From Fragilariopsis cylindrus CCMP1102 (Eukaryota; Bacillariophyta; Bacillariophyceae; Bacillariales; Bacillariaceae): 64,000 nucleotides of DNA. Each line of letters opens with the position of its first letter. Position 1 is the first letter of the stretch. The notes under the pieces were generated by a model. It was not told where the DNA came from. It worked only from the letters and a program-made list of their open reading frames with translations, and made no database searches. A program made the translations under genes and the position numbers. Positions 33,246 through 44,841 of the stretch are shown piece after piece. The stretch spans positions 62,001 to 126,000 of the forward strand of contig FMBT01000323.1 of NCBI GenBank assembly GCA_900095095.1, read 5' to 3'.

Positions 33246-34304
33246 TCATGTTCATGATATATACTTTTATTACTATTACTGCTGCTGCTATCGCATTGTA
33301 CTGGACAGTTTTGCTTGATATTGGAATGCGAAGGTTTTATGTGTTAGTTTTTTTATGTGTGATTTTATATTTTTAAAAAGACGTCATTCATAAGATACGG
33401 TAACAGTAACGGTAAGTATGCCACGTTTGAAAACCACGTTTGAAGAGAATTCCTAAAGTAATTTGTTAGTCGACTAAGTCGAATAAAATGATGGATTCTT
33501 CAAATAGTGATGTGAAGCAAACTTGAACGGCGAAGAACAAATCATTCGTGGGACTCAAAACTAAATTCACTGTAAAAAACAACTGCATAATTCATGCAAT
33601 TTTCAATCAAAAATGATTATATATTGCACTTGTATTAAACAGAAACGGTTAGTATATTTCTACTCCTGGTTCAAAATGGGTCTAGAAAATATATTTAAAT
33701 TTTAATTTATAATGAATAGTTTGTAAGTTGCATACTGTTGAAAGTACTATAGTTTTACTAGTAATGTCTAGTGAATTGTGATTAAAAAAAATCAGCTAGG
33801 GCGAACTTTTCAATTTTTGTCTACACAAGCGCCGCGAGAATTTTTGTTCGTGGCACACCCCTCAAAAAAATTATTACCCCTGACTACAACGGCAAGCAAG
33901 CAACGATAACGATAATTTTTATATACTGTAAATGAATGAATTTGAAGATGAGGGATGATACACCGATAATGCTCTTGTGCTGCTTTCGCGCTACAACAAT
34001 AGCAGTAATAGTAGTAGTTTTTGCCTAGCAATACCAATAATAGCAGTAGTGTAGTGGCAGTCAGTAATTAAATAAGTAAAGTAGCATAGCTAACTAGCTA
34101 GAATAATACTAAGACGATTGATTCCCATCCGTACCGAATTCAATTCGATCGTTGCTAAGCTGCTCATCATTATTATTGAGAAAGATATCCGTCCGCATAC
34201 AAGTAGTATTACGACAATATCTTAAAAGTTAGGACCACTGCAACTGTAACTGTAACTGTTAACTTATATACTTTAGCTGTACTCTGTAACTTATACTTTC
34301 TATT
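33246..34304. other. Intergenic, no gene seen
   Basis: Upstream of the DnaJ gene and downstream of the PC-esterase gene (both minus). It contains AT-rich spacer and short GTAACTGTAACTGT repeats near 34245. No coding exon was recognised, although an unseen first exon of the DnaJ gene could be here. Confidence 0.4.
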
Positions 34305-36695
34305 TTATCGATATAATAATTGTAGTATTTGTCTATTCCAATCTGGTAAATAATGTATAGAATCATTGGGTATCATCCAATGTATACCACTGAAATAACT
34401 GATATCATATAAATCGATTACACTAATATGAGAATCCTTAGAAAAATTATGAGTTGTATTATCATCTTGTGGTGTGGTCAATAACTGTTTTTGTTTTTGA
34501 TATACACTATAAAAGCGTTCTTGACTGGAATATCGTAATGCTGAAATACAGGATGAACCACCATTATCATTATCAATATCAATATTATTATTATTCAAAC
34601 GTGAAAAGCAATCCACAGGATCAGCATTATACATGGCATTGGAATAGGGTAATTTCCATAGTATATATATATGTGGATATTGTTTCCGGATATAAAATAT
34701 TAAATCTGTGACTGCTTGCAGATGATTTTGAAATGTTGGTCCTTGCCATTCTGTTGGCCATATTATATCCCAGGCACTGGATCCAATTACTAATGCAATT
34801 TTATAGTCATTATTTTCTTCTTCTGGTGAAGTAGTAGTAGTAGTATTAGGTGTTGTTGGCAACAGTAATCCATCCTGTATGGATGCTTTCATTACTTTGA
34901 TATAGTCTGGAAGTGTTTGTGGACTTAATGGCATATTCACATTAATCGGACCATCATCATTATCATTATTTGGATCCATAGAGTTAGGTGTTGTTGTTGT
35001 ATTGGCGGTGGAATTATTCTTACCACCACCCATCCATATTCTATTACCACTTTCTTTCTGTAATTGACTATTATCTTGATTTTGATGATAATATTGTTTG
35101 GTAAAGACATTATAGATCATTTGTCTCATAATTGAATCACCAAAAAATATTGTTCTATTATATTGTTTTAAATTTGGTAAGTCATTCAAGTTTGATGAGG
35201 ATATAGGGTCGATAATTTTAGATGGTCTTTTGACAATACCAACATTGTTGTCAACGTTGTTAGTACTTTCAGACGTAGACGTACTCTCTGTAGAACTCTC
35301 AATAGTGCTCTCAATAGGCGTACTCGTAGTACTCGTAGTACTCGTAGTACTCGTAGTACTCGTAGTACTCGTAGACGTAGACGTAGACGTAGTACTTGTT
35401 GACGTTGACGACGTTGACGATGACCATCTGATATTACCAGTCGATCCACCAGTATTCCATTCATCTTTTAATGGTGGATATAATTCACCAATAAAACAGG
35501 TAGATATTGGATATACCACAATACGTCCATGTGGATGTCCATATTGTTTCTTAGTACTTCTTTTTGTTGCACCTTTCACTACTTTAGAAGCAACTTGAAA
35601 TGGTACTGTATAAAAGTTTTCTATTCCATATGTACCATTATAATAATCAATTGGTTTACTACTCACTGCTATTGGTACTTCTTCTTCATAATATACTACA
35701 TGAAAAGTATCACCACCAATTTGTTTCCGGATTTTATTTTTATCATACGTTTGTATTGTCCATGATTCATCAGATTCATAAAAATTCTCGGTAGTAGTAG
35801 TTCGACGAATAATATCTATAGATGTTGTGATAGTACAATTGTGTGTTGGAGTTTGGAATGGATTATAATGTGTTATTGGATGTAATCCAGAGGTCGAACA
35901 TCCACGAGTATAATGTTTCATGGATATCGAACCACTATTTCTTATATTATTGATATAACTTGTGGCATTATCCAATAAACATTTATTATGATACCAATCT
36001 ATATCATGTTCATAATGATTCAATAATTGATGTTCTATATCATTACTACTAGATGACGAAGATAATGATGGCAATGTATAAATTGTTGTGGTGGTTGTTG
36101 TTGTTGGTCTACTATTATTATTATTATATTGTTGTCGACTTTGAGTATTTTGAGTTTGAGTTTCAGTTTGACTTTCAGGTTCAGTAACGACTCCTAGTAA
36201 TGACGATGATGATGACAATGACAATGACGATGACGATGATGACGTAGGTATACTATTCCGATCAAATTGAGGTTGTGGTTGTGGTTGTTGACTTTTATCA
36301 TAACAAAGATACAATAGAATACGTATACCAAGAATTAATAGAAAAAAATTACATAATATTGATGTTGTTGTTGATTTTTTTTTATTATTATTATTGTGTC
36401 CCTTGTTGCTGTTCTTAGTTTGTGTTTGTTTTTGTCGTCGTTGTTGTTGTCTCTGCTGCTTCTTTTCCCAGATTACATTTTTAAATAATTCTTTGAATAA
36501 TCCTATGATGCTGTTGATGTTGATGTTGGTGTTGTTGTTGCTGCTGTTGTTGTTGTTGTTGTTGTTGTTGCTGTTGCTGTTGTTGTTGTTGTCATCATGA
36601 GTACTACTGCAACCACCAAAAGCAGATAATTCCTCTTCGTCATTCATCCCGACGTTATCGTCATCAGTAGTGTGATTATTTCGACTTCTTATCAT
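34305..36695 (-). CDS. Type II membrane PC-esterase/SGNH-like protein (possible glycan O-acetyltransferase), 796 aa
   Basis: Single exon, ATG at 36695. A cytosolic Asn-rich tail (polyN from AAC/ACA repeats) precedes one membrane segment (FFLLILGIRILLYLCY, about residues 115-131) and a Ser/Thr/Gln-rich stem. The lumenal part has paired Cys regions and then block I, RTIFFGDSIMRQMIYNVF, at about residue 515. The C-terminal NDSIHYLPDWNRQ (about 778) supplies the Asp-x-x-His of the catalytic triad. GDS plus DxxH in a type II protein is the pattern of the Cas1p/CASD1 and plant TBL/PMR5 PC-esterases, which O-acetylate glycans in the Golgi. Between them sits a Thr/Ser stretch made of TAC-TCG-type repeats (35270-35420), likely variable in length. 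The acetyl-transfer role is inference. An esterase is equally possible. Confidence 0.65.
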   Translation of the reverse strand: MIRSRNNHTTDDDNVGMNDEEELSAFGGCSSTHDDNNNNSNSNNNNNNNNSSNNNTNININSIIGLFKELFKNVIWEKKQQRQQQRRQKQTQTKNSNKGHNNNNKKKSTTTSILCNFFLLILGIRILLYLCYDKSQQPQPQPQFDRNSIPTSSSSSSLSLSSSSSLLGVVTEPESQTETQTQNTQSRQQYNNNNSRPTTTTTTTIYTLPSLSSSSSSNDIEHQLLNHYEHDIDWYHNKCLLDNATSYINNIRNSGSISMKHYTRGCSTSGLHPITHYNPFQTPTHNCTITTSIDIIRRTTTTENFYESDESWTIQTYDKNKIRKQIGGDTFHVVYYEEEVPIAVSSKPIDYYNGTYGIENFYTVPFQVASKVVKGATKRSTKKQYGHPHGRIVVYPISTCFIGELYPPLKDEWNTGGSTGNIRWSSSTSSTSTSTTSTSTSTSTTSTTSTTSTTSTTSTPIESTIESSTESTSTSESTNNVDNNVGIVKRPSKIIDPISSSNLNDLPNLKQYNRTIFFGDSIMRQMIYNVFTKQYYHQNQDNSQLQKESGNRIWMGGGKNNSTANTTTTPNSMDPNNDNDDGPINVNMPLSPQTLPDYIKVMKASIQDGLLLPTTPNTTTTTSPEEENNDYKIALVIGSSAWDIIWPTEWQGPTFQNHLQAVTDLIFYIRKQYPHIYILWKLPYSNAMYNADPVDCFSRLNNNNIDIDNDNGGSSCISALRYSSQERFYSVYQKQKQLLTTPQDDNTTHNFSKDSHISVIDLYDISYFSGIHWMIPNDSIHYLPDWNRQILQLLYR

Positions 36696-37834
36696 TATTT
36701 ATTATTAGTTGGGACTTTGTATATTTATCCTATGATCTCTACTTTATTTATTACCGTACTCTTCTTTACATTATTTACTTCCAACAATTTCACAGTTCGA
36801 ATTTTAATTATGTATTGTGTTACTTTTTTTTCTTTTTCGTTGTTGTTCAAACACAAACAAACAATAATTGCAATCAACACTTTTTTTTTGTCGAGAGAAG
36901 TCGCGAGATTAGGACCAACCATAATAGTACAGTAATCTACGTAGTAATGACTTTAAAAAATAAAAAAATTGAGAGGGGGTATAATAAGAATGCGAGGGGC
37001 TATAATCAGAATTCGCTTCTTTTGTTCAACGTCAGTCATATTCTTTTTATCTCAATCCCACAAATAAATGCAGGTAATAATAAAATAGGCTACATATTTT
37101 ATTACGGTATGCAGGAATAATACCTTCCGGCGGAAACTACTGGACTTTTCGGGGGAGAACGAACGAACGTTAGTTAGTTGTCCGAAAAGATAGTGTTGAA
37201 AAGAACAACCACAAAATTCAAAAGGGTTGGATACTGCTACTGTTGGCAGAAAGAAATAGTAGAAGTCAAAAGGGTATGATAACTACTTTACTGTTTTGGC
37301 AGAAACAGCCAGTATGCACGGCTTTTTTTGTTTTCGTTTTTCGTTTCTATTCTTTCCGTTTGTTGCTCTACTAATTAATATCGCACACACGCTGATCTTT
37401 TCTTTATAATGACGACGAACATACATTTGGTACGGCGGTATGGTATGGTACATCCTAGTATGTAGCTTCGCAATATATACTGTACAGTAGTACATATTAT
37501 CTATAAAAGCTACGTACATATTACAGTACGCATATTGGTGTAATGTATCCAAAAGAAAAACCAAGATATTATATTACATGATGGTAATAGATTTATTTTA
37601 TTGACTACCGTATTAAATGGAAGGATCTCTATATTCTTTTTATATGAAATAGCACAGAAAGTGTTTAATTAATCCAAGAATCGAATCATTTTCCATTCTT
37701 ATTTCTAACAGTATTATTGCATCACATTTGTAATTCAATTTAAAATATAATATGAAACCGTATAAAAGATCTCGAAAAGCCAAAGAAAAAAGCTCTCGTA
37801 CGGTAGGTATGGGTTGGTACTTTTATTATCAGAT
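36696..37834. other. Intergenic, no gene seen
   Basis: Upstream of the PC-esterase ATG and downstream of the Cys-rich gene. It has poly-T/poly-A tracts and CAGTACAGTAGTACA-like short repeats near 37480. No exon or RNA gene is supported. Confidence 0.5.
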
Positions 37835-37963
37835 TTATTCAGGTGGCGAGGTAGGGTTTGGGGTCACGGTGGGTTCAAATGTAGTAGTAGGTATGAATGT
37901 TGTGGGTTGAAATGTTGTGGGTTGAAATGTTGTAGGTAGAAATGTTGTAGGTAGAAATGTAGT
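37835..37963 (-). other. Alternative terminal exon B of the Cys-rich gene
   Basis: The acceptor GGATCAACAG precedes ACTACATTTC. It encodes TTFLPTTFLPTTFQPTTFQP, continues with TTFIPTTTFEPTVTPNPTSP and stops at 37835. It is a diverged copy of exon A, offset by 140 bp, including about 25 bp of the preceding intron (TTTTGCGTGTGTCG). Confidence 0.75.
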
Positions 37964-40900
37964 CTGTTGATCCGGCACGACACACGCAAAAAAGAGAAAA
38001 CCGAAACAACACAGTTAGAGTTGGGGTACGAATGTTATGTTGTGGGTTGAAATGTTGTGGGTTGAAATGTTGTAGGTTGAAATGTTGTAGGTACAAATGT
38101 AGTCTGTTGATCGACACACGCAAAAGAAACGATAAGAAATATGTAGGGATCGACATGACGAAAATATGCATACTGCATGTATATTAGAAATAAGCAACAA
38201 TAAAAAAATATTACACTTACAGGACCGTTCGTGGTGGTTGGTTGAAATGTAGGTATATCAGATCTGATACATTGTGTTTTGCACACAAGTGGACAAGAGT
38301 TACGAACAGATATGCGAGTTTCTTTTTGCGTTCTATTACAACGTCTAACATCAAGTTGTACCCAATCACAGTCTTTCTTGCTATTATCATTGGGGTTTTC
38401 GCGGGGATCATCATTGAATATAAAGTCTGGGTCATTGACACAATTAGTTTCAGTCGGTGATAACGTCGGTGCTGATGTCGGATCATCAGATGGTGCTGCA
38501 GATGGTGCTGCAGATATGGTCGGTGGTGGTGTGGCTGTGGACGGTGCTAATGAAGGATTAGCAGATGGCGCACCAGTTGGTTTATCGCTCGGACTACTAG
38601 TAGGAGCAGCGGTTGGAGCAGCACTTGGTAGGGAACTTGGTACAGAACTGGCACTTGGGTTAGAGCTGGGTGCATCACTAGGACTAGTACTAGGAACATC
38701 ACTGGGAGAAGCACTTGGTATGGTACTTTCACTAGGAGTACTACTTGGAGCAGCACTAACAGACGGTTTGAGACTAACACTAGGAACACCACTTGGGACT
38801 TGACTTGGTGTATCACTAGGTTGAGAACTTTCACTTGGTGTAGCACTTGGCCTGTAGGTATCTGTTGGAGACATACTCGGCGAGGATGATGGAAAGGCAG
38901 TATTTTTGCAATTTGATTTGCATGTTGCTGGACAGTAGAATTCTAATTTCTTTCCGGATGGTACGTCCATTTTACCGCATCGTTTGTTGGGTTTTTTTGC
39001 CACGTATGTATTACAATTGAATGCAGGATTACCTTCAAAGAACACTCGGCAAGAATTTTCACATCTACCACGTGGATTGCATTTGTCATTGCATTGTTCC
39101 GGACAAAAGAAACTGACTTTTTTTGCCTTCCCCTTCACTTTATTCTTCTTATCTTTGTCAAAACAACGACTTAAATCGTCTGCAACATATGTATCACAAT
39201 CTTTACCCCTTTTCCCTTGAAATTTATATTTGTCAAGATTTTCACAACGAGCACGTTCAACTTCAACTGGCCGGCTACATTCTTCTTTGCATTGGTCCCG
39301 ACAAAAGAATGAAACCTTTTGCACTTTACCATTCACTTTATTCTTGTTATCTTTCTTATCACAACGAGATAAATCTTTTGCAACATATTTACCACAAGTT
39401 TTACCCTTTTTATTTTTAAATTTATAGAGAGCAAGACTTTCACAGTCACCACGAGGAGCAGTAGGAACAAGAGTAGTAACCGGTGCCTTCGTTGTAGTTG
39501 GTTGTCCAGTAGGTGCTACACTTAAAGAAGGTGCAGGTGATGCGGATGGAGATGCAGTAGGAGATGTACTTAATGAAGGTCCAGTGGATGCGGAGGGAGA
39601 TGTACTGGGAGATGTAGTTGGTGGTCCAGTAGGTGCGACACTGACAGAAGGTGCAGGTGATGCGGATGGAGAGGCACTAGGAGATGTACTTGCTTGTTTA
39701 GTAGGTGCTTCACTTAACGAAGGTGCCGAAGTTGGTTTGATACTGGGTGATCGTGTAGGGCAGGTACTGGGATAGGATGTGGGTCCAGCACTGGGTACAA
39801 AAGATTGTGAAGGCGTCCCAGAAGGAGCAAGTGATTTACTTGGTGTAGTGGACGGTGCAGTCGAGGGTGACGAGGATGGTGCGGTCGAGGGTGATGTCGA
39901 TGGTGCAGTGGAGGGTGCGGACGATGGTTCAGTGGTTGGTGCAGTGGTTGGTGCGGTCGAGGTCGATGGTGACGAAGAGGGTGCAGGCGAGGGTGCCGTC
40001 GAAGTCGAGGGTGCAATCGAAGTCGACGGTGCCGTCGAGGTCGAGGGTGCACTCGTACTAATACATCCTGCATTACATGTTCCAGGACAAAAGAAGTTGA
40101 CTTTTTTTGTCTTGCCATTAATTTTATTCTTTTTATCTTTCTTTTTACAATACTTGTTTGGATTTTTTGAAACCCATTTCTCACATGTTTTACCATTCTT
40201 GTTTTTAAATTTGTAGGAATCCAGATTTTCACATTCCTCTCGAGGTTTACAAATATCATTACATTGTTCAGGACAAAAAACACTAACTTTTTGTTTCTTT
40301 CCATTCACTTTTTTCTTTTTATCTTTCTTCTTGCAACGAGATAAATCTTCTGCAACCCATGTTGCACAATCTTTATTATTTTTATTTTGAAAGTTGTATG
40401 TGACATCATTTTCACAAGTACCACGTTCTTCGTCCGCTTCTTCTTTACAGTCATCATTACATTGTTTAGGACAAAAGTCTCTAACTTTTAGTTTCTTTCC
40501 ATTCGAATCTTTCTTCTTTTTATCTTTCTTGTTGCAACGAGATGATTTTTCTGCAACCCATGAATCACAATCTTTATTATTCTTATTTTGAAATCTGTAC
40601 GTATCATCATTTTCACAATCTTGTAGTTGTCGAAGTTGTTGTTGTGCTCGTCCTAATGCTTTAACAATACGATTTTGATTCTTCTTGAATTGGTGAAGAA
40701 TAAAGATGGAAAGAAAAGAGAAAATGTGAGACAAAAGTGCAGGTAGTATATCAGTCATGAGACTCGAAAGCGTCAGAAGCTGCTCACGGCAAATTCGTTT
40801 TTTCTTTTCTGTTACGAAATACAAATAGCTTATTTGTTGTACATTACATACATACGCATATCATCGGAAAACACCAAAGCAATATAAACGTACCGTATTA

Positions 40901-40989
40901 TTACTACTACTACTACTACCATGAAATTCGGCATTAGCAAACGCTAAGACAATTGATACAAAAAGAAATAATGTTGTTGTCTTCATCAT
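37835..40989 (-). CDS. Secreted protein with seven six-Cys (ShK-like) modules and Pro/Ser/Thr linkers; alternative last exons, 875 or 895 aa
   Basis: Exon 1 (40989-40894) encodes the signal peptide MMKTTTLFLFVSIVLAFANA. Exon 2 (40683-38221) is joined at phase 0 (GTACGT...TTCAAG). It holds seven modules of the pattern C...YxFxNKxxKxC..WVA...RC......FCP..C...C, arranged 3 + 3 + 1. The spacers are long APSTSTAPST / PSASPSASPAPS linkers. Most modules carry a KKDKKKK basic patch. Exon 2 ends GTAAGTG and can join either of two homologous terminal exons, 38103-38035 (22 residues, TTFVPTTFQPTTFQPTT) or 37963-37835 (42 residues). Each has its own ATCAACAG acceptor and stop. No catalytic motif is seen. 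Such Cys-module/PSAP proteins are typical of diatom secreted or wall-associated proteins, and the basic patches could bind silica or anionic glycans (inference). Confidence 0.8.
38035..38103 (-). other. Alternative terminal exon A of the Cys-rich gene
   Basis: The acceptor CGATCAACAG precedes ACTACATTTG. It encodes TTFVPTTFQPTTFQPTTFQP, TT and a TAA at 38035. There is no donor before its stop, so exons A and B cannot both be translated in one mRNA. Confidence 0.75.
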
Positions 40990-42159
40990 GATACTGTTAT
41001 TCATCCTCGTTGAATTGTCGTCTACTTAGTTTATTTCTTAAGGATATGTGTTGATAGTATTTCGCCTATCAAAATTATTTGTGTACCGTAATTTTGTTGA
41101 TGAGCGGAATTATTGACGATGATGTGCAGTTTTTTGCATGATGTGAGGTACTTTTGTACGGCGCTTGTAGGTACAGTTTTTGCAGGTGAGGTGCTCGAAA
41201 GGCAAAATGAATCGTCAAACAAATAACCGTATTTACATCGACGTAAGTACACTCTACCTAAGTAAAAATGATGTCTTACTCGGCGGGAGGTTGAAGCAAA
41301 AAATGATGTACTACTTCCTCCAGCGAGCGCTAAGTTACCGCGCTATCTATTAGAACTTTAGCGTGTTATTAACACAGTATCACTCAAAAAACTAAATAAT
41401 GCCCAAAAAATAACTAGCAAATACTAGTAAAACTATTCATCATTCAACTATGTGCAACTCTATCAGTAAACAATTTCCTTCAAAATATGAAGGTTCCATC
41501 TAAACTATTATTCCACACAGATTTCATATATCAACATCCATAAGGTTCTACCCTTTTTAAATTTTCCAAGCATTGACCTAGTACCTTAAAATGGGGTTGA
41601 TTTATCGTCTTAATAACACTAGCTAAATTTTCACGCGATAGCGCTATTCCACTTAGCGCTCGCTGGAGGAAGTAACTGTACAGTTTTTGCATTATGTGAG
41701 GTGCTCGATTCGAGAGGCAAAATGAGTCGTTTAAAAAAAAGGCACATATCGAGCGAATCTTGGATCGGAAAAAAAATGCAAATACCAATGACCAACAGTT
41801 TAAATACAGAAAGACACGTTCTTGTCCTTGATCGACAATTTAAGCGACTAACTTCAACGCTCCAATGCATGTACATGTGCGAACTTGAAGTTGGCTTCAG
41901 TCCGCGAATCTACTGTTTATTTAGGATATTGAACGTGTCAACTAACCGGCAGACAGACGTCAAGAAGAAGAATTCGATTCCTTCGATTAAAAGTATCACA
42001 GAAAGCAATCAAAGTAGGAAGACTACTTAAGTTGAGTTTGTATATAATATAAAAAGTAAGAGAAATAATTAATAATGATAGGCTACAATAAACGTAGAAC
42101 ATGGTAATTTTTATTTCAATTCATTCTAAAAATAAAGGAGGCATCTTGCTTTATACTAG
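40990..42159. other. Intergenic, contains a MITE-like element
   Basis: Promoter side of the Cys-rich gene. A motif around TTTTTGCA..ATGTGAGGT(A/G)CT...GGCAAAATGA(A/G)TCGT is repeated directly at about 41128-41215 and 41683-41735, flanking the inverted-repeat element. No gene was recognised. Confidence 0.5.
41313..41673. mobile_element. MITE-like element with perfect 22-bp terminal inverted repeats
   Basis: ACTTCCTCCAGCGAGCGCTAAG at 41313-41334 is exactly inverted at 41652-41673. Further inward, GCGCTATC is also inverted. The 361-bp unit encodes nothing. No unambiguous target-site duplication is visible. A single similar end occurs at 30623-30643. It is probably a non-autonomous DNA transposon, and the autonomous partner is not in the window. 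Confidence 0.55.
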
Positions 42160-43234
42160 CTAACTAGTATCGTCGTAGAAGGTTTGAATGGAATCATCCT
42201 TGTCATCAATCTTTTCGGGTTTCTTTTTTGCAGCAGTATTAGCCAAAGTAGCAGGAGCAGCAGCAGGAGTCGCCGAAGTTGAAACGGTATCATCGTTACT
42301 ACTACTACTACTTTTTGCAAGTTCTTGTAATAACATTCTTGTTTCTGCTAATAACTTTTGACGATCACCTTTCATCATTTCTTGTTTGGCTGATAAATAT
42401 GCACCCCGTGCCGCCAATTCACATTCTAGTGATGCTAAATTATCACGTAATTTTTTAATCCGTTTCTTGGCACTATCATTTTTGGAATATTTGTACATAC
42501 CATAAAAACGATCAAAGGAACCATTCGATGCCATTTGTGATATTTTATTTAATTCTTTATATTCTTTGGACATGATTGGTGTGGGTGTTAATAATTCACG
42601 ATCATCCAATAATCGACCAATCATATGTGTCATAAATTCGGCATCACCAATCGTTATATCATGTGTATCACTATCCGCAATTCCACCACCACCTTCAATA
42701 ATTTCACAACGTGCATTTTCAAAGATTTTTAAATACTTATCACATCGTTGTATATTAGCAACACGGGAACGTTCATATATCATTTGTCGTCCTTCCCATA
42801 TATTTGACAACGATGATGATGTGCCATCACTACCACCACCACCACCAGACGAGTAGGATGGTGCCATTATAGTCACTCCTCCATTATCATTTTTCTTTTG
42901 CATTTGAGATCTATTTTCTTCTTTTGGTAACATACCTAATAATGGATTTGTTAATAGTACATCAATTGTTGGATCATTTGCAAACGCATCCATTAATATT
43001 GATTTTGGATGATCATTTAATGGACCGATATCAACAACTAACTTTCCTGATAATTCTTCAATTGGCAATGATGCAATAGTTTCTTCTAATGCAATTAATG
43101 GTACAGACAATACAACAACATCTAGATCTTTAAAGAATTGTTTTGAATCATAATGAAAAGCAACACCAAGTTTTTCTGCTTCTGCAGACTATTGTATTAT
43201 ACGTGTAGCAAGCAATGTGTTGCATCAAGAGAGA

Positions 43235-43265
<31 letters not shown>

Positions 43266-44841
43266 GTGACAGGAAAAAGAAATGTGAGTGAGAATCCAGT
43301 AAAAAAAGCGAGCATCGACTTTGACTCAGTTTTAATGTACAGTACGTCGAATTGATTATTTAACAACTTACCTTATCTTCTTTATCTAAACATGATACAC
43401 GATGTTTCTGTTGTACCATTTGTGTAGCAAATACTTGTCCATATGAACCGAATCCGACTAAACCAATATTAAGTAAAGATGAATCATTCCTACCATTAAC
43501 ACCATTCACATTATCATCATCGTTTGTATCACTACCACTACTCGATACAATTGTATTACTCATACCATCATCATTATCATTTAACCGTTTAATTTTAATT
43601 TCTTCTGCAGCTTGTGATACAGGACCCACTAATCTTGATTTACGTGGATAACTACCCAGGATACGAACAAAGTCAGTAAATTCACGTAAATTTGATAATG
43701 CATTTTCTGAATTAGATGATAATTGACCATCTAAAAAATCCAAGTAAAAACAATACCGAAATCTTGGTAAATCATTATCTAAATTAACTGGACTTTGATT
43801 ATTATCACTACCATCCGTATTATTATTATCATCTTGCTGCTGCTGTGTTGTGGTTGATGCCACAGCAGAATTTGCAGCTTTCCGAAATTTTAAATAATTT
43901 AATAATGCTGCGGAGGTTGGTCGGGATTCTATTTTACTAAAATCAATATCACGTAAACTAAAACAGGCTAATGCTTTGTATAATGCACCAGCGGTATTTG
44001 GTAAGGTAAATACCACCGATGTTTTAGATGGAACATCCTTATTTAAATATTCTAAGACACCCTTCCGTCCTAACAGTAAAAAACGTGTAAAATTAGAATC
44101 ATCATCTTCGACACCCTTGGCTAAACAATTCATACCGTATGTTTCACCAGCTAAGTCCGATGCAATAGCAATAGTATTAAAGGGTGTACATCCTGCTGGT
44201 AAATCATTATCACGGATCATTTTCGCACTCCCGGCAGTATCATAGGTGGGTATGGGTCTAATATTTAAACTTCGTAAATAATTATCACATTGTGCTAATG
44301 CTTGTGGATGACTAATCGCATATTTAATTTGTTGACCACTACCACCAAGTATGGAGGATGCATCCGGACTGGCTAAGACACAATGTTGGACACGAAATTC
44401 ATGTTCAGCACAAATTGTTAAATCATACCGTAGCATTAAATCATAATTTTCATGTATACTACCACCTAAACTATTTTCAATAGGAAGACAACAATAATCG
44501 ACTTCCATTGACGCCACTGCACGAAAACATTCTTCAAAATTTGCTTTCCCCAGTGCTATTACACCATTGCCTAATAATTCTCTGGTCGATTTTTCTGAAT
44601 ACGCACCCGGTTCACCTTGATACGCGACACGTAAATTTAATGACGTTTTACTACTACTTGTTGTTGACGTTGATGGCGTTGTTATCTTCGGTAGTACGAC
44701 AAATGCATCAGCAGCTGTCATTCCTCCTTGTAAAAGTAGAAAGGAAATTGATACACTTACTACTGCAAGTATCATCTTCGTAGTAGCCGCTATTGACGTT
44801 GTCGACGTCGTCGTCGTCGCTGCTGCTACTGATGATCTCAT
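42160..44841 (-). CDS. Plastid-targeted fusion of prephenate/arogenate dehydratase (PDT-ACT) and arogenate/prephenate dehydrogenase, 832 aa
   Basis: Exon 1 is 44841-43372 and exon 2 is 43188-42160, joined at phase 0 (GTAAGTTG...CAATAG). ATG at 44841 is followed by a signal sequence ending TAADAF|VVLP, the diatom plastid cleavage context. PDT part (about residues 70-260): VAYQGEPGAYSE, LPIENSLGGSIHENYDLML, SHPQALAQCDNYL and the catalytic-site NFTRF. ACT domain (about 275-375): NTAGALYKALACF and KIESRP, interrupted by a Gln/Asn insertion. TyrA part: Rossmann LVGFGSYGQVF with the split at EDK|SAEAEKLG, VVVLSVPLIALEET, and IIEGGGGIADSDTHD...AEFMTHMIGRLL. It thus catalyses both exits of the shikimate pathway, toward Phe and Tyr, in the plastid. 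Whether it uses arogenate or prephenate cannot be read by eye. Confidence 0.88.
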
